Source: JBMYYR01 sp049609625 (GTDB lineage: Bacteria > Bacteroidota > Bacteroidia > Flavobacteriales > CAJXXR01). Taken from it: a DNA stretch of 54,121 nt. The notes beneath the pieces were generated by a model. That model did not search any database and was not told the DNA's origin. It saw nothing but the letters and a program-made list of their open reading frames with translations. Position numbers and translations under genes: made by a program. Numbering within the stretch: position 1 is the first letter of the stretch; every line of letters starts with the position of its first letter. Shown one piece after another: positions 18,371 to 27,074 of the stretch. The stretch spans positions 1-54,121 of the forward strand of contig JBMYYR010000005.1 in the NCBI GenBank assembly GCA_049609625.1, written 5' to 3'.

Positions 18371-20002
18371 CTACTTGTTCAAATCGCCACAATCTAAACA
18401 CTCCAACATGCTGTTGCCAATTCTCCATTGGTATTTATAAAGCTCGTCGCTATCAAGATTTTGATCATTTGCAAAGTCCGAATTTAGTCGATTTTTTAGC
18501 TTTGAATCAAATTCTAAAATTAAGCCATTTCTAAGATAAAGTTCGATGCTGAGTTGTTGATTTTTCATTTTATCGTATTGATTGACCAAAAAGAAGGGAT
18601 CAAGCACAAGAGCATTCGAGTCGTTCTGAAATTCATAACTAATTTGTTTTGCTCTAGCTTTAGCTTCTAAAAATTGCTCGCCATCTGCCGATTTTTTTAG
18701 CTTCATATAATTCGAAGAATTTCCCGAACTCAGCACATCAATTTCAATGTCGTCATCATAGTAATACACCTTGCCATTGTCAAAAATAAGCTCGTCAAAC
18801 AGTTGATCTTCAATTATATAATCTTGATACAAAGACACTGGACTTAATCCAACAAGCAAGGAGTCTTTTGCGTTCAGACTTACGGTTTCGCTATAGTGCC
18901 CTGTTGTGGCAAACGAAAGTGCTTGTTTTGAAGCCACAATAGCCGACACCAAAATCAAAGCAAACCAAAGCCCTGCCAAACTTAGGCTCCAGCCAAGAAA
19001 ACGTCTTTTTGTTTGAGGAAATGTTAATTTTGTACCCAAAAACATAAACAAAACAACAGGAATAATGGTGATAAGAAACAACAGCGTCATCAGAGCCCAA
19101 ATAGGCAAACCTGTATCGTTGTTTATTTCGAGTTGGTTTAGCAGTTGTGGCTTTCCGAAACCTAAAATTCCCACAAAAAACCATGAAATAAACAAAACAA
19201 TAGCAAAAATAGTAGTCTTAATAAGGATAATGAGTCCAATAATTTTAAGAAGTAAGCCAAAACCGCTACTTAATACCGATTGGATTTTACTTCCAGAATG
19301 TTGAGCATTTTTTTTTAAGTTAGAGCCCATTTCCGAAAAATCGGTATCTTTTAGTTTCTCCGAAATTTTACCTACTTCTTTCTCAAAATTACTAAATTCT
19401 TTCCTAATGCTTTTTTCAATATTGGAAATCGTAACCCGCTTACCTTCCATTTTCAGCTTTTGACTTCGAGTTGTGGCCTCCGGAACAATCATCCAAAGCA
19501 GAAGATAGATAAAAATAAAACCGCCCCAAGTAAAAATCGACAATATTAGCCAAATGATTCGCAGCCAAGTTCGTTCGATACCAATATAATGCGCCAAACC
19601 ACCCAAAACACCTCCAAGCATAGCGGTGTCGATGTCTCTAAAAAGTTCTTTTTTTGCTTTTTCTTCGGATGAATACGCCGTATGAGTCTCGCGTGTTTTT
19701 TGCCTTGTTTCTGATTGGTTTTGATACTGGCTTTGGTCTTCATCAATCAAATCCTCGGGCTGACCCATGATTGAAATAACCTCTTCAATGCTTTGCAAAT
19801 CAATAACTTGACGACTGGACTTTAGACGCTCGTTTAGCAATTCCGAAATTCGATGTTCTATATCGCTAATAATTTCATCGCCACCCTGTGTGTCGTAAAA
19901 CGACTTTTTGAGCAACACCAAATAATGTTGTAACCTATCGTAGGCTTCTTCGTCTATGTGAAAAAAAGTACCTCCAAGATTAATGTTTATTGTCTTATTC
20001 AT
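18371..20002 (-). CDS. PspC domain-containing membrane protein
   Basis: Has 543 residues. The N-terminal cytosolic part (1-115) contains the Bacteroidota-type EEVISIMGQPEDL region. It is followed by a PspC domain at about 120-178 (AMLGGVLGGLAHYIGIERTWLRIIW, then a membrane helix ending LLLWMIVPEA), further membrane segments at about 235-385 and a soluble C-terminal part. PspC proteins take part in envelope-stress signalling in proteobacteria; the role of these long Bacteroidota versions is not established. Its start overlaps the PadR gene by 4 bp, so the two are co-translated and probably functionally linked. It is convergent with pbpC, with 53 bp between the genes. Confidence 0.9.
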   Translation of the reverse strand: MNKTININLGGTFFHIDEEAYDRLQHYLVLLKKSFYDTQGGDEIISDIEHRISELLNERLKSSRQVIDLQSIEEVISIMGQPEDLIDEDQSQYQNQSETRQKTRETHTAYSSEEKAKKELFRDIDTAMLGGVLGGLAHYIGIERTWLRIIWLILSIFTWGGFIFIYLLLWMIVPEATTRSQKLKMEGKRVTISNIEKSIRKEFSNFEKEVGKISEKLKDTDFSEMGSNLKKNAQHSGSKIQSVLSSGFGLLLKIIGLIILIKTTIFAIVLFISWFFVGILGFGKPQLLNQLEINNDTGLPIWALMTLLFLITIIPVVLFMFLGTKLTFPQTKRRFLGWSLSLAGLWFALILVSAIVASKQALSFATTGHYSETVSLNAKDSLLVGLSPVSLYQDYIIEDQLFDELIFDNGKVYYYDDDIEIDVLSSGNSSNYMKLKKSADGEQFLEAKARAKQISYEFQNDSNALVLDPFFLVNQYDKMKNQQLSIELYLRNGLILEFDSKLKNRLNSDFANDQNLDSDELYKYQWRIGNSMLECLDCGDLNK

Positions 20003-20334
20003 GTCGTTTTTTGTTTAGTGAGTTGGTCTACAGCAAAAGAAAGTTTTTGCCACGTACTTGTTAATTCGTTTAGAAATAGTCTTCCCGTTTCGGTTATCGT
20101 ATAGTATTTTCTGGGCGGCCCCGACTGAGATTCCTCCCAATGATAGCTCAATAGTCCAGCATTTTTCAACCGAGTTAGCAAAGGATAAATCGTACCTTCC
20201 ACCACCAGCATCTGCGCCTCTTTCAGTGTTTTTAGAATCTCGGACGCATACGCGTTTTTGTGGTTCAGCAAAGAAAGAATGCAATATTCCAAGACACCCT
20301 TCCGCATCTGGGCTTTTGTATTTTCAATTTTCAT
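19999..20334 (-). CDS. PadR-family transcriptional regulator
   Basis: Winged-helix regulator of 111 residues. The PadR pattern is clear: KGVLEYCILSLLNHKNAYASEILKTLKEAQMLVVEGTIYPLLTRLKNAGLLSY, then GPPRKYYTITETG and a short C-terminal dimerisation helix. PadR-PspC pairs recur in Bacteroidota, where the regulator presumably controls its own operon. A 35-bp palindrome 39 bp upstream is the likely operator. The ligand or signal is unknown. Confidence 0.93.
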   Translation of the reverse strand: MKIENTKAQMRKGVLEYCILSLLNHKNAYASEILKTLKEAQMLVVEGTIYPLLTRLKNAGLLSYHWEESQSGPPRKYYTITETGRLFLNELTSTWQKLSFAVDQLTKQKTT

Positions 20335-20372
20335 AAGGTCATGATTGTGATTGATTCTGCAAATTTAAAGCA

Positions 20373-20407
20373 AAATATAGTACTATGCAAAGCAAAGTAC
20401 TATATTT
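20373..20407. promoter_or_regulatory. Palindromic operator, probably bound by the PadR regulator
   Basis: AAATATAGTACT (20373-20384) and its exact reverse complement (20396-20407) flank an 11-nt centre, ATGCAAAGCAA. It lies 39-73 bp upstream of the padR start codon, where the promoter is expected. Autoregulation through such palindromes is common for PadR proteins; the assignment is by position. Confidence 0.7.
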
Positions 20408-20566
20408 TTTTAAAAACACACCTAGACATACCCTTTAACCGACTATTAATACAGGTTTCTTTCCTTAGCTTCAATAAGTTAGTTTGTGAGTATTTTACTT
20501 TTCGGAAACACAACAACTGAGCAAACAGGATAATTATATGCATATTAGCAGTAGATTTAAACAGAT

Positions 20567-20689
20567 ATGTTACAAGAAAAACAACGCATAGAAGTTTCAT
20601 TGGACACTAAAACGCTTACTCACACCCTTCAACATAGAACCAAAATAGATGAAGGTTTCCCAGCAAAAAAAATCTTAATTTTTATTTAA
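20567..20689 (+). CDS. Possible 40-residue ORF or gene remnant
   Basis: ATG to TAA frame coding 40 residues (start MLQEKQRIEVSLDTK). It is hydrophilic, with no domain or signal peptide that I recognise. It ends in AKKILIFI through a poly-A run, as a frame-shifted remnant might. There is no clear promoter of its own. Weak support; it may be chance. Confidence 0.15.
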   Translation: MLQEKQRIEVSLDTKTLTHTLQHRTKIDEGFPAKKILIFI

Positions 20690-20720
20690 AAAATTCAGGG
20701 TGTAAGGGACTGATATTTTG

Positions 20721-20728
20721 TACTTTTG
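20721..20728 (+). promoter_or_regulatory. Candidate -7 element upstream of ribE
   Basis: TACTTTTG matches TAnnTTTG and lies 25 nt before the ribE ATG. There is no well-placed TTG upstream. Confidence 0.4.
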
Positions 20729-20753
20729 GGCTTTCATAATTTAGAATCAGTCC

Positions 20754-21350
20754 ATGTTTACGGGAATTATAGAAACCACAGGCGAACTTATTGAGCTTTG
20801 GGCAGAGCAAAGCAATTGGCATTTCAAGATTAAAAGTCCCCTTTCGGGTGAATTGAAAATTGATCAAAGTGTGGCGCACAATGGCGTTTGCCTCACGGTT
20901 GTAGACTGCACTTCCGATTGGCACGTGGTAACGGCGATTGCCGAAACCATGAAACGAACTAATTTAGGAAGCTGGACTTTAGGTCAGGCGATTAATTTGG
21001 AACGTTGCACCGTTTTAAATGGCAGACTTGACGGCCATTTGGTTCAAGGTCATGTGGACACCATTGGCGTTTGCCGTTCGATTGAAGATCAAGACGGTAG
21101 TTTTTTGTATCACATTGATTATCAATCAGAAAAAGACGATTATATCACCGTAGAAAAAGGCTCTATTTGCATCAATGGCGTGAGTTTAACCGTTGTTGAT
21201 TCTGCACCGCAATCCTTTTCCGTAGCCCTGATTCCTTATACCATAGAACACACCAATTTTGCACAATTGAAACCCCATGATCCCGTCAATTTAGAGTTTG
21301 ACATCATCGGGAAATACCTTGTGGCATTATCAAAAAAAAGAACAACATAA
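20754..21350 (+). CDS. ribE: Riboflavin synthase, alpha chain
   Basis: Catalyses dismutation of two 6,7-dimethyl-8-ribityllumazine molecules to riboflavin, the last step of vitamin B2 synthesis. It has 198 residues with two lumazine-binding repeats. The first starts with the diagnostic MFTGIIETTGE and includes VAHNGVCLTVV; the second includes ICINGVSLTVVD and ends near LEFDIIGKYLVAL. It is 2 bp upstream of aspS, so they are probably co-transcribed. Other rib genes are not in the window. Confidence 0.97.
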   Translation: MFTGIIETTGELIELWAEQSNWHFKIKSPLSGELKIDQSVAHNGVCLTVVDCTSDWHVVTAIAETMKRTNLGSWTLGQAINLERCTVLNGRLDGHLVQGHVDTIGVCRSIEDQDGSFLYHIDYQSEKDDYITVEKGSICINGVSLTVVDSAPQSFSVALIPYTIEHTNFAQLKPHDPVNLEFDIIGKYLVALSKKRTT

Positions 21351-21352
21351 CA

Positions 21353-23110
21353 ATGACAGCATACAGAACACATCATTGTGGGCAATTGCGCCTTTCGGAC
21401 CTCAACAACAAGGTTTGTTTATCGGGTTGGATTCAACGCGTGAGAGAAATGGGCGGTATGGTTTTTATTGACCTCCGAGACCGTTATGGTATCACTCAAA
21501 TTAAATTTGATCAAGAGCTTAACGCCGATTTGATGGCTTTGGCAAAACAACAAGGCCGAGAAAGCGTGTTGCAAGTCAAAGGAAAAGTGATTGAGCGTAG
21601 CTCAAAAAACAAACACATTGATACCGGCGACATCGAAATTGAAGCGGAAAGTATTAAGGTTTTAAATCCGGCAAAAACACCGCCATTCACCATTGAAGAT
21701 GAGACCGATGGTGGCGATGATATTCGTATGAAATATCGCTATCTGGATTTGCGAAGAACACCCATTCGCGAGAATTTAATGTTGAGGTCAAAAATAGCCA
21801 TCGAAACCAGAAAATTTCTTTCCGACCTCGATTTCATCGAAGTTGAAACACCTTATTTAATAAAATCTACACCCGAAGGGGCACGAGATTTCGTGGTGCC
21901 TTCGCGGATGAACAAAGGGCAATTTTACGCCTTACCACAATCGCCTCAAACCTTCAAGCAATTGTTGATGGTTTCAGGTTTTGATAAGTATTTCCAAATT
22001 GTGAAATGCTTTCGCGATGAAGATTTAAGAGCCGATCGTCAGCCAGAATTTACCCAAATAGACTGCGAAATGTCTTTTGTAGATCAGGAAGATGTTTTAG
22101 AAACCTTTGAAGGCTTGACGCGTCATCTCATCAAAACCACCAAAGGTATCAACTTAGAGAAATTTGAGCGCATGACCTATGATCAGGCGATGGCCTTGTA
22201 TGGATCGGACAAACCTGATACACGTTTTGAAATGACTTTCGTCGATTTTGATGCTGTGGCAAAAAACAAAGGCTTCAAAGTGTTTGATAGCGCAGAAGTG
22301 GTTCTCGGTATCTGCGCCAAAGATTGCTCAACTTTTAGCCGAAAACAAACCGATAAGTTGACCAAATGGGTTCAACGCCCGCAAATTGGCGCCAAAGGTT
22401 TGGTCTATGCCAAATGGAATGAAAATGGAAGTTTCAAATCTTCGGTCGATAAGTTTTTTAGTCCAGAAGATTTGGAAGCTTGGTTCCGTCAGGCTGGAGC
22501 CGAAAAAGGCGATTTGTTACTCATTCTTTCGGGCGATTTAGATGCGACCAGAAAACAACTTGGTGCTTTACGTCTTGAGCTTGGAGCTCAACTCGGACTT
22601 AAAAATCCGAATAAATTTGCTCCACTTTGGGTAGTTGATTTTCCTTTGCTAGAATGGGACGAAGATAGCGAACGTTATCATGCTATGCATCACCCATTTA
22701 CTTCTCCAAAAACGGAAGACATTGACCGTATTTCATCGGCACCAGCCGAAGTCCGTGCCAATGCTTATGATTTGGTATTAAACGGCGCTGAAATTGGTGG
22801 CGGTTCGATCCGAATTCACGACAGAGAACTTCAAAACACGATGTTCAAACATCTTGGGTTTAGCGACGAAGAAGCCAAGGAACAATTTGGATTTTTGATG
22901 GAAGCCTTTGAATATGGCGCGCCACCACACGGCGGTATTGCCTTCGGACTCGATAGACTTTGCTCTATTTTGGGCGGTTCGGAATCTATCCGAGATTTTA
23001 TTGCTTTCCCAAAAAACAATTCAGGAAGAGATGTGATGATCGATGCGCCATCCAAACTAGATGAGGCGCAAACCGAAGAACTCGCACTCAAAATCATTAA
23101 AGAAAACTAA
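21353..23110 (+). CDS. aspS: Aspartate--tRNA ligase
   Basis: Class II synthetase of 585 residues, the bacterial long form. It has an N-terminal OB-fold anticodon-binding domain (about 1-110; LSGWIQRVREMGGMVFIDLRDR), the catalytic core with class II motif 2 (FRDEDLRADRQPEFTQID) and motif 3 (GGIAFGLDRL), and an inserted GAD domain in the middle (about 300-420). Cytosolic and essential. It lies in a run with ribE (2 bp before) and purH (17 bp after). Confidence 0.98.
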   Translation: MTAYRTHHCGQLRLSDLNNKVCLSGWIQRVREMGGMVFIDLRDRYGITQIKFDQELNADLMALAKQQGRESVLQVKGKVIERSSKNKHIDTGDIEIEAESIKVLNPAKTPPFTIEDETDGGDDIRMKYRYLDLRRTPIRENLMLRSKIAIETRKFLSDLDFIEVETPYLIKSTPEGARDFVVPSRMNKGQFYALPQSPQTFKQLLMVSGFDKYFQIVKCFRDEDLRADRQPEFTQIDCEMSFVDQEDVLETFEGLTRHLIKTTKGINLEKFERMTYDQAMALYGSDKPDTRFEMTFVDFDAVAKNKGFKVFDSAEVVLGICAKDCSTFSRKQTDKLTKWVQRPQIGAKGLVYAKWNENGSFKSSVDKFFSPEDLEAWFRQAGAEKGDLLLILSGDLDATRKQLGALRLELGAQLGLKNPNKFAPLWVVDFPLLEWDEDSERYHAMHHPFTSPKTEDIDRISSAPAEVRANAYDLVLNGAEIGGGSIRIHDRELQNTMFKHLGFSDEEAKEQFGFLMEAFEYGAPPHGGIAFGLDRLCSILGGSESIRDFIAFPKNNSGRDVMIDAPSKLDEAQTEELALKIIKEN

Positions 23111-23127
23111 AAAAAACACGCTATATT

Positions 23128-24651
23128 ATGTCGTCAAAACAAGCTAAAACCGCACTCATTTCTGTTTTTCACAAAGATAGATTAGAGCCGATAGTCAAAA
23201 AACTTCACGAACTCGGTATCGATATGTATTCGACTGGAGGCACGCAAAGCTTTATCGAAGACCTCGATTTACCTGTAAAACGTGTTGAAGACGTAACGGG
23301 TTATCCATCTATTTTGGGCGGAAGAGTAAAAACCTTACACCCAAAAGTCTTTGGAGGCATTTTGTGGCGACGCGGACTAGAAGACGACGTCAAAGACACC
23401 GCCACACACAACATTCCTTCCTTTGACATTGTGATTGTTGATTTGTATCCGTTTGAGGACACCGTAGCTTCTGGAGCTGAAGAATCTGCAATTATTGAGA
23501 AAATTGATATTGGTGGAATTTCTTTGATTCGAGCAGCGGCTAAGAATTTTTCTGATGTCCTCATTGTGTCCTCAAGAAATGAATATTCTAAGTTTTTGAA
23601 TCTATTGGAAGACGGAAACGGAAGCAGTACTTTGGAACAACGAAAATACTTTGCTGCCAAAGCTTTTCAAACCTCATCGCATTACGACACCGAAATTTTC
23701 CGCTATTTCAATCAAGACACGCAACTGACTGGGTTTAAAGAAAGTTTCGATAAACATGAAGTGCTTCGTTATGGTGAAAACCCCCATCAAAAAGGTGTTT
23801 TTCATGGCGATTTCTCAGCGATTTTCGACCAAATTAATGGAAAAGCCATTTCATTCAATAATTTATTAGACATTGACGCCGCTTGTCAATTGCTCGGCGA
23901 ATTTTCTGAAACCACCTTTGCCATCCTAAAACACAACAACGCTTGTGGTCTGGCTAGTCGAACATCGGTGCTTTCGGCTTGGAAACTGGCTTTAGAAGCC
24001 GATCCGATTTCAGCTTTTGGAGGCGTTTTGGCTTGCAATGCCGAAATTGATGTAGAAACTGCCGAAGAAATCAATAAAATTTTCTTCGAGGTTATCATCG
24101 CGCCAAGCTATTCTGATGACGCCTTAGCGATTTTGAAATCAAAGAAAAATCGTATTATTTTGATCCAAAAAGCTGAATTACCAAAACGCAAAACTTACCG
24201 AACGGTTTTGAATGGTGTGCTGGAACAAGATGCCGATTCGGTAACAGATGCTGCTGAAAATTTCCAATTGGCAACCACCGAGAAACCAAACGAACAAGAA
24301 TTGAAAGATTTAGAATTTGCATCCAAAATCTGCAAACACACTAAATCTAACGCTATTGTTTTTGCCAAAAACAAACAACTATTAAGTAGTGGCGTTGGGC
24401 AAACGTCTCGTGTAGATGCGCTGAGACAAGCTGTTATTAAAGCCAAAACATTCAATTTCGAATTAAAAGATGCGGTTATGGCATCAGATGCTTTTTTTCC
24501 TTTCCCGGATTGTGTAGAATTAGCTGATGAGCAAGGCATTAGAGCTGTCATTCAACCTGGAGGATCGATCAAAGACCAGCTTTCAATTGATTATTGCAAT
24601 GACCATTCTATGGCTATGGTTTTCACCGGAAACCGTCATTTTAAGCACTAA
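23128..24651 (+). CDS. purH: Bifunctional AICAR formyltransferase/IMP cyclohydrolase
   Basis: Catalyses the last two steps of de novo purine synthesis, AICAR to FAICAR to IMP. It has 507 residues. The N-terminal MGS-like cyclohydrolase domain (about 1-195) has TGGTQSFIEDLDLPVKRVEDVTGYPSILGGRVKTLHPK in pieces typical of the family. The C-terminal transformylase domain has KHNNACG, SDAFFPFPD and ends with AVIQPGGSIKDQ and MVFTGNRHFKH. It directly precedes mreB, an order common in Flavobacteriia. Confidence 0.98.
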   Translation: MSSKQAKTALISVFHKDRLEPIVKKLHELGIDMYSTGGTQSFIEDLDLPVKRVEDVTGYPSILGGRVKTLHPKVFGGILWRRGLEDDVKDTATHNIPSFDIVIVDLYPFEDTVASGAEESAIIEKIDIGGISLIRAAAKNFSDVLIVSSRNEYSKFLNLLEDGNGSSTLEQRKYFAAKAFQTSSHYDTEIFRYFNQDTQLTGFKESFDKHEVLRYGENPHQKGVFHGDFSAIFDQINGKAISFNNLLDIDAACQLLGEFSETTFAILKHNNACGLASRTSVLSAWKLALEADPISAFGGVLACNAEIDVETAEEINKIFFEVIIAPSYSDDALAILKSKKNRIILIQKAELPKRKTYRTVLNGVLEQDADSVTDAAENFQLATTEKPNEQELKDLEFASKICKHTKSNAIVFAKNKQLLSSGVGQTSRVDALRQAVIKAKTFNFELKDAVMASDAFFPFPDCVELADEQGIRAVIQPGGSIKDQLSIDYCNDHSMAMVFTGNRHFKH

Positions 24652-24671
24652 GCTACTGATTTATTTTTTAT

Positions 24672-24679
24672 TACCTTTG
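24672..24679 (+). promoter_or_regulatory. Candidate -7 element upstream of mreB
   Basis: TACCTTTG matches TAnnTTTG exactly and ends 14 nt before the ATG at 24694. It would let the cell-shape operon be transcribed separately from purH. No TTG at 17-23 nt upstream. Confidence 0.4.
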
Positions 24680-24693
24680 AACAAAGTTTGACT

Positions 24694-25722
24694 ATGCCTA
24701 TTTTTGATTTTTTTCGTACCCACGACATCGCCATCGACCTCGGAACGGCCAATACACTTATTATACACAACAACACCATTGTGGTTGACGAACCTTCTAT
24801 CGTTGCCAAAGATCGGCTGACTGGAAAAGTAATTGCTGTGGGCACAAAAGCACAACAAATGCACGGCAAAACACACGACGACATCAAGACCATTCGTCCG
24901 TTAAAAGATGGCGTTATTGCCGATTTTGATGCCTCGGAGTTCATGATTCGTGAGTTTGTAAGAAAAATTCCAAATCTTAGCAGTTATTTTAAGAGCCCCA
25001 CCTTGCGTATGGTAATCTGTATTCCGAGTGGGATAACCGAAGTGGAAAAACGTGCGGTAAAAGATTCGGCCGAGCAAGCTGGAGCAAAAGAGGTGTATTT
25101 GGTTCAAGAACCCATGGCAGCCGCTATAGGTATTGGGATTGATGTCAACGAACCCAAAGGTAATATGATTATTGATATAGGTGGAGGAACGACCGAAATT
25201 GCCGTTTTGGCTTTGGGCGGTATCGTTTGCGACAAGTCGATAAAAGTAGCCGGAGATGTGTTTACACAAGATATTTCATACTATCTGAGAACCCAACACA
25301 ACCTTTCTATTGGAGAACGAACAGCCGAACGCATTAAAATAGAAATTGGAGCAGCGATGACAAATCTTGAAAACCCACCCGACGAATACCCCGTTCAAGG
25401 TCGAGATTTGATGACAGGAAAACCTAAACAGGTTATGATTACATCGGACGAAATTGCCCGTGCTTTAGACAAATCCATTTCTCAAATAGAAGAGGCCATA
25501 CTACAAGCTCTGGCGTTGACGCCTGCCGAACTTTCAGCCGATATTTACAATACGGGTATTTACCTCGCTGGTGGTGGCTCGATGCTAAGAGGGCTTGACC
25601 GTCGGATATCTATCAAAACCGAATTGCCCGTTTGCATTGCCGAAGATCCACTTACTGCCGTTGTTCGAGGAACAGGTATTTGTCTCAAAAACTTAGATAA
25701 ATTCGGCTTTTTGATGAAATAA
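24694..25722 (+). CDS. mreB: Rod-shape-determining actin homologue MreB
   Basis: Bacterial actin that organises the elongasome under the inner membrane. It has 342 residues from ATG 24694; a TTG two codons upstream (24688) is less likely because the family begins with a short amphipathic stretch like MPIFDFFRTHD before IAIDLGTANT. It shows the phosphate-1 loop DLGTANT, phosphate-2 DIGGGTTE and the adenosine motif LAGGGSMLRG. First gene of mreB-mreC-mreD-mrdA-rodA. Confidence 0.98.
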   Translation: MPIFDFFRTHDIAIDLGTANTLIIHNNTIVVDEPSIVAKDRLTGKVIAVGTKAQQMHGKTHDDIKTIRPLKDGVIADFDASEFMIREFVRKIPNLSSYFKSPTLRMVICIPSGITEVEKRAVKDSAEQAGAKEVYLVQEPMAAAIGIGIDVNEPKGNMIIDIGGGTTEIAVLALGGIVCDKSIKVAGDVFTQDISYYLRTQHNLSIGERTAERIKIEIGAAMTNLENPPDEYPVQGRDLMTGKPKQVMITSDEIARALDKSISQIEEAILQALALTPAELSADIYNTGIYLAGGGSMLRGLDRRISIKTELPVCIAEDPLTAVVRGTGICLKNLDKFGFLMK

Positions 25723-25739
25723 AATCTGGCTAAACGCAC

Positions 25740-26573
25740 ATGCAGAACCTTGTTCATTTTATTCTAAAATACCGCTTTACTTTTCTGTTTATTGTCTTAC
25801 AGTTGGTGGCTTGGTGGCTTTGGTTTAGTCAACATGTGTTTTACTCTTACGCCTTTAGCAACGGCACTAACGCTATTGTTGGCACCGTTTCAGAACAGCA
25901 AGCCACCCTTGATTCGTATTGGAGCTTAGATAAACAAAATGCCGATTTGGCAAGTGAAAATCTAAGGCTACAGGCTGAAATTTTAAGCTTAAAGCATCAA
26001 CTTTTTGAGCAAACAGATCAGATTGATTTGCATAGCTCTGAAACGAACACCACATTTATTAAAGCTAAAGTTATTGGTCAAACCAAACGCCAAGGCAATT
26101 TGTACCTCACACTAAATAAAGGAACAGCCGATGGTATTTCAGAAGAAGCTGGAGTGCTTTCGCCAAAAGGCATTGTAGGGCGAACACTTTATGTTTCAGA
26201 GCATTATTCCTTGGTTATGAGTGTTCAACATCAGCGCTCTCACATCAATGTCGAGGTGGGATCAAAACCCTGGATAGGCACTTTGGAATGGGAGCTGGAT
26301 GCCACGGGCTATTGCAGTTTGCGTTCTATCAACCAATATGCTCAAGTCGACATTGGCGATTCTGTATTCACAAACCCCTATTCGACTTATTTTCCTGACC
26401 AGAGCTTTGTTGGTACTGTTGAAACTATTGCGCTTAAAGAGCAAGATCAGTTTTTTACCATTCAAGTAAAATTAAACCAACAGTTGAATGAACTTCGACA
26501 CGTTTACGTTATTCAAAACGCCTTAAAATCGGAAATGCAAACACTTGAAAATCAAATTATTGATGAATACTAG
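25740..26573 (+). CDS. mreC: Rod-shape-determining protein MreC
   Basis: Bitopic inner-membrane protein that links MreB to PBP2 and activates the elongasome. It has 277 residues with one N-terminal membrane helix (about 13-31), a coiled coil (about 60-95; QNADLASENLRLQAEILSLK), then the periplasmic double beta-barrel domain with the motifs VIGQTKRQGNLYLTLNKG and GVLSPKGIVGR. Its end overlaps mreD by 11 bp. Confidence 0.96.
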   Translation: MQNLVHFILKYRFTFLFIVLQLVAWWLWFSQHVFYSYAFSNGTNAIVGTVSEQQATLDSYWSLDKQNADLASENLRLQAEILSLKHQLFEQTDQIDLHSSETNTTFIKAKVIGQTKRQGNLYLTLNKGTADGISEEAGVLSPKGIVGRTLYVSEHYSLVMSVQHQRSHINVEVGSKPWIGTLEWELDATGYCSLRSINQYAQVDIGDSVFTNPYSTYFPDQSFVGTVETIALKEQDQFFTIQVKLNQQLNELRHVYVIQNALKSEMQTLENQIIDEY

Positions 26574-27072
26574 TCGATTTTACTTTTTTTCTTTTTTAGT
26601 GCTATTTCTGGCTCAAGTCTTGTTGTTTAGACCTGTGCAACTTTGGGGCGAAGTTCATCTTTTGGTTTACATTTTGTTTCCATTACTGTTCAATCAAAAC
26701 GCCAATAAAATACTTGTTCTATTCCTGTCTTTTGCTTTGGGTTTGCTGATTGATTTATTTTCAAACACCATTGGTCTACACAGTTCTGCTTTGCTTTTTA
26801 TTGCCTTCATTCGCCCAACAGTTCTAGCTTTTTTCAGGTTTAAACCTAACGGGAGTCAAATTTTAATTCGATTTTCGGAATTGACTTTTTATCAAGTCAT
26901 TAGCTATTTGTTTTTGATGATTTGTATTCATCAAATTTATATATTGATCTTAAATCATGGCAGTCAACTCTCTGGCATTCATCTACTTTCGGGTCTAAAA
27001 AACAGTTTATTTAGTTTACTTACAATACGTGTAGTTGCTTATCTTTTCGAACCTAAAAAGAACTCCTATTAA
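26563..27072 (+). CDS. mreD: Rod-shape-determining protein MreD
   Basis: Small polytopic membrane protein of the elongasome, 169 residues from ATG 26563, with about five hydrophobic segments. An in-frame ATG at 26545 would add six residues lying wholly within mreC; the inner start gives a natural 11-bp overlap and places charged residues before the first helix. Sequence identity in this family is low, so the assignment rests on size, helices and its place between mreC and mrdA. Confidence 0.9.
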   Translation: MNTSRFYFFSFLVLFLAQVLLFRPVQLWGEVHLLVYILFPLLFNQNANKILVLFLSFALGLLIDLFSNTIGLHSSALLFIAFIRPTVLAFFRFKPNGSQILIRFSELTFYQVISYLFLMICIHQIYILILNHGSQLSGIHLLSGLKNSLFSLLTIRVVAYLFEPKKNSY

Positions 27073-27074
27073 GC

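Larger units (their letters stand above)
20335..20753. other. Intergenic region between padR and ribE
   Basis: This 419-bp gap holds the PadR palindrome (20373-20407), a 40-codon open frame on the plus strand (20567-20689, start ATG, stop TAA) and a -7 element for ribE at 20721-20728. I see no FMN riboswitch, tRNA or mobile-element end. The small frame has no recognisable domain and may be chance or a gene remnant. Confidence 0.6.

Noticed and set aside
20400..20600. 66-residue minus-strand frame in the padR-ribE gap
   Set aside because: No recognisable domain, overlaps the PadR palindrome region, and has no promoter; most likely chance.
20335..20753. Possible FMN riboswitch before ribE
   Set aside because: None of the conserved FMN-aptamer sequence blocks is visible in the gap.
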